Assembly: GCF_026914265.1 (NCBI RefSeq)
Contig: NC_069129.1
Location: 13,821,571-13,885,570, forward strand
Source of the DNA: Mya arenaria
Lineage: Eukaryota > Mollusca > Bivalvia > Myida > Myidae
Length of the DNA: 64,000 nucleotides
Reading direction: 5' to 3'
Shown here: one piece after another, positions 58,001 to 64,000 of the stretch
Position numbering within the stretch: position 1 is the first letter of the stretch
Layout: every line of letters begins with the position of its first letter
The notes under the pieces: generated by a model
Database searches by the model: none
Told to the model about the DNA's origin: nothing
Seen by the model: the letters and a program-made list of their open reading frames with translations, nothing else
Translations under genes and position numbers: made by a program

Positions 58001-61000
58001 TTTTAAAGAAAATTGTTGAAAGAACATGTTTTTGTCAATGAAACATACTGCTCTGTAATAAATCGTAAGTCTCAAATGTTTCATTTTTTTAATTTCCAAA
58101 GATTACCTCCCCTATTCCGGTGTCTGAATGTGAACAGTTGTTATCTATTGGTTTTTTCATTCATTTCAAAAAGTCTGAATGTGAATAGTTGTTATCTATT
58201 GGTTTGAAGAATTGAAACATAATAAAGGTTAAGGTAACAAAAACATCAGGAAACCAACCTCTTGCTGTCCTTCTGTGGGTGGTGGGTTGGAAGTAGTTGT
58301 GGGGCTGGCAATAATGTTGCCTTGGTAACCAGGGGTGGCAGGGACCAATGATGCAGGGTTAGAGTTCACGACTTCCTCCTTTACAGAGAGTGCCATCTCT
58401 CGAACCTGAGATAGGGCTGCTTCATCGACGTCACCTTCCCGTTGAAGATTGTCAAGTTCTCTGTTGATCGCTTTACAGTGTTCTAGGGAGATCTGGATTC
58501 CTGGACGTTTTAAGATGTTCGGGAATTTTGAGGATGTTGGAGCTTTCACTGATGACAATGTTGCAGGATTGGCAGGAGCTGATGTTGGAATTTCAGTCTT
58601 TACAGGGGTAAAAAAGGCTTGAAAGTTGAGCGGGTCGGTGGCATTCATCATCTTGGTCACAGAAGCAAGGTCATTTTCCGAACCTGTGGCAATGAAAATT
58701 GAGATGAAATACATATGATTTGTACATACAATATTTGAGTTTGTTTTTTTTAATATAAGAATTTAAGTGTACTTTTTTTAAATTTATATAATGCTCAATT
58801 TTTAATAGATGAGCACGAAATGTTTAAATGTTGTTTTTTACCAATTTTTTTTATAAATTTATAGGGTTAATTGATTATCATTTTATTAAGATTTTCACTT
58901 CCTGCTTATTCATAAAATTCAGAACTGCTTAATGAACACAGGTTCAAGGAAAAACTTACTAAGTACAGAAAATTCAAACTTGAATATGAACTTAAAACAC
59001 TCTTGAACAGAAAAGAAAACAAAATAATAACATTTTTGTATAAAAATATACGGTAATTCACACAACAGAAATCCATTTACTCAAAATAATCAACAAAATA
59101 ACTATAACATGAAATAAATTGGTTCGACAAGTTTCAATAACCTTGTGCAAGTCTACATACATTACCTTTTTCCTTACATGTCTAGTGTAAAATATATGGA
59201 AAAAGTACTTAAAATGTCAGGGTCAACATACTTTAAACCACATTTCGACAGTACATATGTATAATAATCAATAGTTTGAAAGCTGGTGAAAAATCTACTA
59301 ATTTCATCAGCATTTGTGATTGATATTTTAGTTTATTAGCTTTTTAAGGAAGTATGGGGAGAATTTGTTAGTGAAATGTATCAATTGAAATGTTATCTAA
59401 GAGATAGACATACCACTAGCTGTCAGGTCCTTGCGCATCAATTTATCTTGTAAACTCTGTAATGTCACCGCTTTGGGCTTGGGCTGTATGGGCTTCACTG
59501 GCTGACTCGCGTACGCAGAGATCTTGCTGGCACTGAACGCCCCTGACTTCGGTGGAAGGAGTATTTTCCCTTCGTTGGAAAACATTGGGAAGCCTGCCAG
59601 TGGGGAGTTGAACACACCGCTATCGGGGAGTGTGACATCATGCGACTTCAGCATGTGACGCTCCATCGCCTGCCGGTCGGAGAAACCGTGTGGGCAGAAC
59701 ATACACTGGTACAGGTTGTCCAGGATTACAGGCTGAAAATATGAAATAAAAACATTTGAAATCTTCAATTTATACTAATGAATATGTCAAATATGAAAAA
59801 TATTTATTAACAAGCGTGCCTGGTATTGCAGAAGTTGTATAAAGGTTTAACTTACAGGCCCAAAATGATAGAAAATGAACATTTAATGAGGACAATTCAA
59901 TGAATATTCTGTTCCACAATTAAACTTAACTGTCCATATATTTAATGTTTTTATCATACCTTAGGTGCAATAGGAACTCTGAGAACTGTGTTATTTCTCA
60001 CAGACAAGTCAATGGGTGTCTCCTCGGATTTTCCACCATCTGTTATCGATGAGTCACTGCTAGACTTCATGCTGAAATCCAGAGGAGTCTCACATGACCT
60101 GTCACCTGACTCCTTTTTAGCAAATGGGCTTTGAGCAGGTGAAATGTGAGCTAGTGGTGAAATCAGTCTGTTTGGAGACACGTGTCGACTCTCCCGCCCG
60201 AGAATGCTATCAGGGCGGGGAGTTGAGTGGGCAGCAGGTGGCTGCGGGGTCGAGTTTTTGGAGTCAGGATAAAAGCTGGATCGAGTTTCTTCAGTGTACA
60301 AAGGAATCCCATCATCGGAGCACACAGACTCATTATCATTGTCGTCAGATTGGAATGATGTAATATTGATGTAATTTTCGATACGATTATTATTGATTTC
60401 CGGATGCGCCTTCTGAACATGGCGGAGACAGTTGTCCTTGGTGCAAAAGCCAACACAGCATAGCTGGCACTCGTACGGCTTCTGACGAGATGGAATGTTG
60501 GAACGCAGGTGGTTCTTCAGATTACGGAAGAATTTGAAGTCTACACCGCAATACTTGCAGACGGTGTCAGGAGAGTGGAAGTTGTCAAGGCTGGATGCAG
60601 ACTCTAGGGCAAATTTGTTGAGATATGTATTCTTCTCAATCTCTTCCCGCGATAAAATACCATGCATGTTCCTGAAAACAAATTCAACATCATCATAATG
60701 AAAAGGGAATATTTATTTACCCTCATCTACAACATGAAATTAGTGCTGCCTCCTGAATTCTTTAAAACAACTCTTTAAATCATTAAAATTAAGCCTTTTA
60801 ACCTAATATTATAACCTAATAATATACTTTCTTTCATCAAATTATTAATAGCCCTATACCTGATGTGTCGTTCGCAGTTGGCTCGTGTTGTGAAGGAGAA
60901 GTCACAGACAGTACACTGAAATGGTCGAGCCCCGCTGTGAGTGCGCACATGACGTATCAACGAACTCTTGTCAGGGCTCGTGTACACGCAGAGGTTACAC

Positions 61001-64000
61001 GTGTATGTTGAAAGGCTCACATGGGTTCGCATGTGGTCTGAAAAACAGTTAGTCATACATTTAGAATATTTTATATTATAATATGAAATTGTTTTTAAGC
61101 ATAAATACTTTATTACTAGCCTATTCACAATTGAAGCTTATAATTTGAAAAATAATGTTTTTTGGTCCATTGATGTTTACACAGTCATTTTCATTTCTCA
61201 GTAGTCACTATTTATTTTTAACTCAATATCTGTGGGTTTTGATGATAATTCTTGAAGATCTTGTGTATGGCCTTTTTAGCTATCCATGCACAGACACATC
61301 ACATAAATTTCCGAAAGAACTGTAACATTTTCATAAGTTATTAAGCATTCTAAGAAATAAATTACTAGCACAGATAATTATGCAAAAATCTCAACAGCAA
61401 GCATTTCAGGCAATAAAACTTGTCCTTATAAGCATCCTGTGTTTCAGTTAATTTTTAATTAAAAGTATGCCTCTAATAATTTTGATCAAATCAATTGCAC
61501 TAACGGCTGTCAGTTCTGACTTAGAAAATATCAAATGTCTTCCTGTGAAATTCTTCAATGACAATATTTATTTTATGCTTTCCGCTGGTTCATAGAAAGA
61601 TATCAGTGTGATAATTATAATTGATATATATATATATATATGTCACTCCTTTAAAACAGTGAAATATCATTTTGATATCAGTCACTGGCCTGTTTCGCTG
61701 TCTTTATCATGTCATTTCCGAATGTATAGTGTATTGATGTCAAAAAAAATTAAGCACAGTTTTGCAATCAAATACCAATTGTTGTAATTTCATGAGTTTT
61801 GAGCAGAAAATAAAAATTGTTACTCATTTTTTTTTTCATCTCTGAAAATTCACACTTTTCCTCACTTATATTTCTTATGGTGCCATTCAAAATCACTAAA
61901 TTTGTTATTCAACTGAAACAAACAATATAATCCTCTGTATCATCTTCAACCCTCAACAATGGTTAGTCTGATTTAGAAACCTAATGAGGCTTTGTCATTT
62001 CGGAGCAATATATTTTAAACCAAAGGCTTATATGGTTCATAATTATATTGCTAATTGTTATTTACAAGAAATTCTCATAAACCAGTCAAACATGGCATCT
62101 CTGGCCAAACATTTTCGAGTTAAAATTTCAAGCGAACGTTTATGAGAAGGCATTAACAGCAGGTCAATGTCATCGGTGCAGTAAACTCAAAATAAAATGC
62201 AAGATTTATGCAAAGTTTGGTTGCCAAACATTGGCACTAAATTCAAGTTTCCACAATTGTTGGTGTCAAAATGCTAATTATATGTCTAACATTTTCTGTA
62301 ATGGTTCATAAAGTCTTCATTCATTTTTCCAGTGTCATTTATATGAAATTAAAACAAAGGACAAACAGCTGGGTGGATGCACAAATTAATGTCTTTAACA
62401 ATGCATTTTTAACTCATTCGCATATATTTACATGAGCAAACATGATCATGCAATGATTCATACTATTCGACTACTGGGTATATGCCATGCAGAGACATAC
62501 GGAACATTGACGGAAAAAACATAACTGAGGTGACCAAGACTTCATTATACACTGGTAATAACTTAACAGGCAAGAGTTTCACTGAACTTGATTACATAAC
62601 ATGAAACAACAGAAAGAGCTAATGATATAAGTAACAATACAAACAATAGTATATGGTACCTGATACTTACTGCACTTTTGAAAAAGCTAAATTAAAAATA
62701 TAAATTGAATATGAAGCGAAAAAAGTATTTAGAGAATTAAGCAAACATTTTTAACTTTTAGTTGAAATTTCTTCCTTTTCAAACGTATTTTTGTTACAAA
62801 GCAATAAACTAATGTGAAATTTACTCACTTTTCAGAGCCTTGTAGTCCGGGAAGTAGTTGTCGCAGTACTTGCAGGGGAGGGCACTGACTGAAGAATTCA
62901 TCTTCTTAATTTCAGTTATCTCCCTTTCTGGGCAGCCATATTTTCCCAGCTCATTCCTCCCACCTGTCGGAGTTCTTGTCGGAGAGAAGTGGGATGATTT
63001 CGGTGTCGATGAGGCGCTCCTAGACTGGGGAGAGACTGAGCGTGATAATCTAGACTGGTTCAGGGAGCTGTGACTCGCAAGCCCCTGAGGGGACGGGAAG
63101 CCCTTCATGAGAAGACCAGGGCCCATGCTAGGGAGCATGTTCATGTTTGTGGCGATCTGCAACATCTTGTGGAAGTCGTCCAAGCTTGGCTGATAGCCTG
63201 GTGGAAACCTCGGTAGCTGGTTGAACACGGGCGGAGTCCCCGGTGTGTACACCTGGCCAAGTTTGGCAAAGTATTCATTGTTTTGGTATTTCTCCATTTT
63301 TAGAGGTTTCGACTCTTTCTTGGGAGAAGGTGCTGATTTCTGATCTACCTTTTCTTCATCTTCTTTAAGTTGGAACATTGCAAGGAAATCATGCTTAGAG
63401 AGGCTTTCAGGTGTAAGACCATCTTCCCCTTTTTCATTTTTATTAGACGGACGGGTTTCATCAAATGCTCTGTCGGACAGATGCTTGAGCATATGAGCAT
63501 GAAATTCACTCACATCAGCATAGTCACACTCGCATAGTGGACATGTCGTGCACTTGTCTTTGGAATGGGAATAAGTATGCAGAATCAGGCTTGATTTACA
63601 TGGGAATGATTTTGAACAAAGTTTGCAAATAAAGTTCAGGTATGTATCACTTGACTGTCTGGCGTTCTTCTCAAAGTAATTTTTAGCGATGAGAGGAAAT
63701 TTCTCGACAGAGAAATCCACAAAAGTGAGATCATTAAATCCGACCTTCACTTCGGAAGGTTTGTCATCATTATCTTCATTCACTTCCTTATTAACATTAT
63801 CCTCCTCTTTCGACTCCTCCCCTTTTTCACTCTCAGTATGAGAGATCAGTCTGTGTAGACGAAGCTTCTGTGGATTCTTGAAGGAGACATTACACAGTCC
63901 ACAGTGGCTAGATAGGCTTGGATGGGTCTCAATGTGCGAAGCAAGGCCGTATTTACACAGGAATGTCTTTGGACAGGCTGGGCAGTGTAGCACCTCCTTG
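54876..64000 (-). CDS. RREB1: RREB1 / hindsight-type zinc-finger transcription factor (5' end outside window)
   Basis: Nuclear C2H2 factor that binds RAS-responsive elements and recruits CtBP corepressor. Ten coding exons on the minus strand: 62829-64000 (continues beyond), 60860-61037, 59960-60671, 59414-59732, 58259-58683, 57793-57964, 56191-57540, 55767-55904, 55310-55539 and 54876-55064. Nearly all introns are GT-AG and every junction keeps frame, giving about 1627 residues here; human RREB1 has roughly 1700. The vertebrate-like signatures are [86 protein letters not shown], and [20 protein letters not shown]. About 17 C2H2 fingers are visible. PLDFS and PIDLS match the PxDLS CtBP-binding motif. 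The N-terminal exons lie past 64000. Orthology is recognised from recalled family sequence, not from a search. Confidence 0.92.
55310..55539 (-). CDS. RREB1: RREB1 exon, Ser-rich linker
   Basis: Enters in phase 1 and leaves in phase 0 with donor GTAATTATAAG. It encodes a low-complexity Ser/Thr/Pro stretch ([29 protein letters not shown]) between the last finger and the helical tail. Confidence 0.85.
55767..55904 (-). CDS. RREB1: RREB1 exon with the last C2H2 finger
   Basis: Begins within the TGERPF linker. The finger is [23 protein letters not shown], then an acidic [11 protein letters not shown]. With the previous exon's last finger it forms a linked pair joined by TGERPF, the usual DNA-binding arrangement. 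Confidence 0.88.
56191..57540 (-). CDS. RREB1: RREB1 large exon, five fingers
   Basis: 450 codons. Fingers: [19 protein letters not shown]..., [20 protein letters not shown]..., [40 protein letters not shown]... and [23 protein letters not shown]. Between fingers two and three lie an acidic region and a charged, probably coiled-coil stretch ([20 protein letters not shown]). Confidence 0.9.
57793..57964 (-). CDS. RREB1: RREB1 exon, KKKR basic patch and finger
   Basis: Acceptor TCAATTTTTAG. It encodes [13 protein letters not shown], a possible nuclear localisation signal, then finger [23 protein letters not shown], and is interrupted inside the TG of the TGQKPF linker. Confidence 0.88.
58259..58683 (-). 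CDS. RREB1: RREB1 linker exon
   Basis: 142 codons without a finger. It opens [20 protein letters not shown], which corresponds to the conserved ASIEKMLATTDTNKF segment of vertebrate RREB1. The rest is Pro/Ser/Thr-rich. The donor GTTGGT is weak but keeps the frame into the next exon. Confidence 0.82.
59414..59732 (-). CDS. RREB1: RREB1 exon with one finger
   Basis: Acceptor TTCATATTTTCAG. Finger [24 protein letters not shown], then a Pro/Lys-rich tail ([20 protein letters not shown]). Confidence 0.87.
59960..60671 (-). CDS. RREB1: RREB1 exon, odd finger plus two CtBP motifs
   Basis: 237 codons. It contains [24 protein letters not shown], which lacks the second His expected at the Asn. A normal finger follows ([24 protein letters not shown]). 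The motifs PLDFS and PIDLS are near its 3' end (about 60075 and 60005), matching PLDFS and PIDLS in the vertebrate protein. Confidence 0.9.
60860..61037 (-). CDS. RREB1: RREB1 exon completing split fingers
   Basis: Finishes a finger begun in the previous exon (...ALK then NHMRTH). It carries [23 protein letters not shown] and starts [19 protein letters not shown], whose last His is in the next exon. Donor GTATAG. Confidence 0.88.
61040..62820 (-). other. RREB1 intron, 1.8 kb
   Basis: AT-rich intron without a recognised exon or transposon; a short (TA)n run is at about 61625-61641. Confidence 0.6.
62829..64000 (-). CDS. RREB1: RREB1 5'-most visible exon (truncated by window edge)
   Basis: Open to the window end. 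The frame reads [19 protein letters not shown] from 63999. Fingers: [42 protein letters not shown]..., [46 protein letters not shown], and half of [17 protein letters not shown]. Between fingers 2 and 3 lies [17 protein letters not shown], a segment shared with vertebrate RREB1. Donor GTGAGT at the low end. Confidence 0.9.

Overview
The window looks like nuclear DNA of a bivalve mollusc. It is AT-rich, its genes are split by canonical GT-AG introns, and it is crowded with transposon remnants. It also carries capped tandem-repeat elements with ACGG-type ends and terminal hairpins, a style I associate with bivalve 'pearl'/Helentron-like repeats. The mollusc assignment is inference from repeat style and gene content; the species cannot be told.

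Four protein-coding genes are well supported. (1) 6378-8573, minus: an intronless 731-residue Mab-21/cGAS-like nucleotidyltransferase-fold protein with a helical, TPR-like C-terminal half. (2) 17196-20456, plus: FTSJ3/Spb1 pre-rRNA 2'-O-methyltransferase, two coding exons, complete except for two opposite one-base frameshifts that cancel. (3) 28317-37691, minus: a 168-residue MARVEL-domain four-pass membrane protein (MAL/plasmolipin/CMTM-like). Its third coding exon is duplicated into two 99-nt alternatives, with a dead third copy between them. (4) 54876 to beyond 64000, minus: an RREB1 (hindsight-type) multi-zinc-finger transcription factor. Ten coding exons are visible, with about 17 C2H2 fingers and two CtBP-binding motifs; the N-terminus is outside the window.

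Layout: 1-6.2 kb is intergenic with two decayed non-LTR retrotransposon pieces. 6.3-8.6 kb is the Mab-21-like gene. 9.1-10.0 kb is another non-LTR 3' end. 11.3-13.8 kb holds a tRNA-headed repeat followed by a capped tandem-repeat element. 13.8-17.1 kb is intergenic with small repeats. 17.2-20.6 kb is FTSJ3. 21.1-23.3 kb is a nest of repeats. 23.5-28.3 kb is AT-rich and nearly repeat-free, possibly the 3' UTR of the MARVEL gene. 28.3-37.7 kb is that gene, with a 2.1-kb tandem-repeat element holding a 72-nt poly(C) run in its last intron. 38-45.5 kb is a transposon cluster, including a decayed Mutator-like element with 99-bp inverted repeats and a perfect 9-bp target duplication. 49.2-52.1 kb is a 19-unit tandem array. 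52.4-54.9 kb is the likely RREB1 3' UTR. 54.9-64 kb is RREB1.

The four genes do not form a pathway: one candidate innate-immunity or developmental factor, one ribosome-biogenesis enzyme, one membrane-organising protein and one transcription factor. The most notable local features are the duplicated MARVEL exon with its relic, the Mab-21-like protein that seems to lack its third catalytic acid, and several unrelated capped tandem arrays built from TGACCT-rich monomers.
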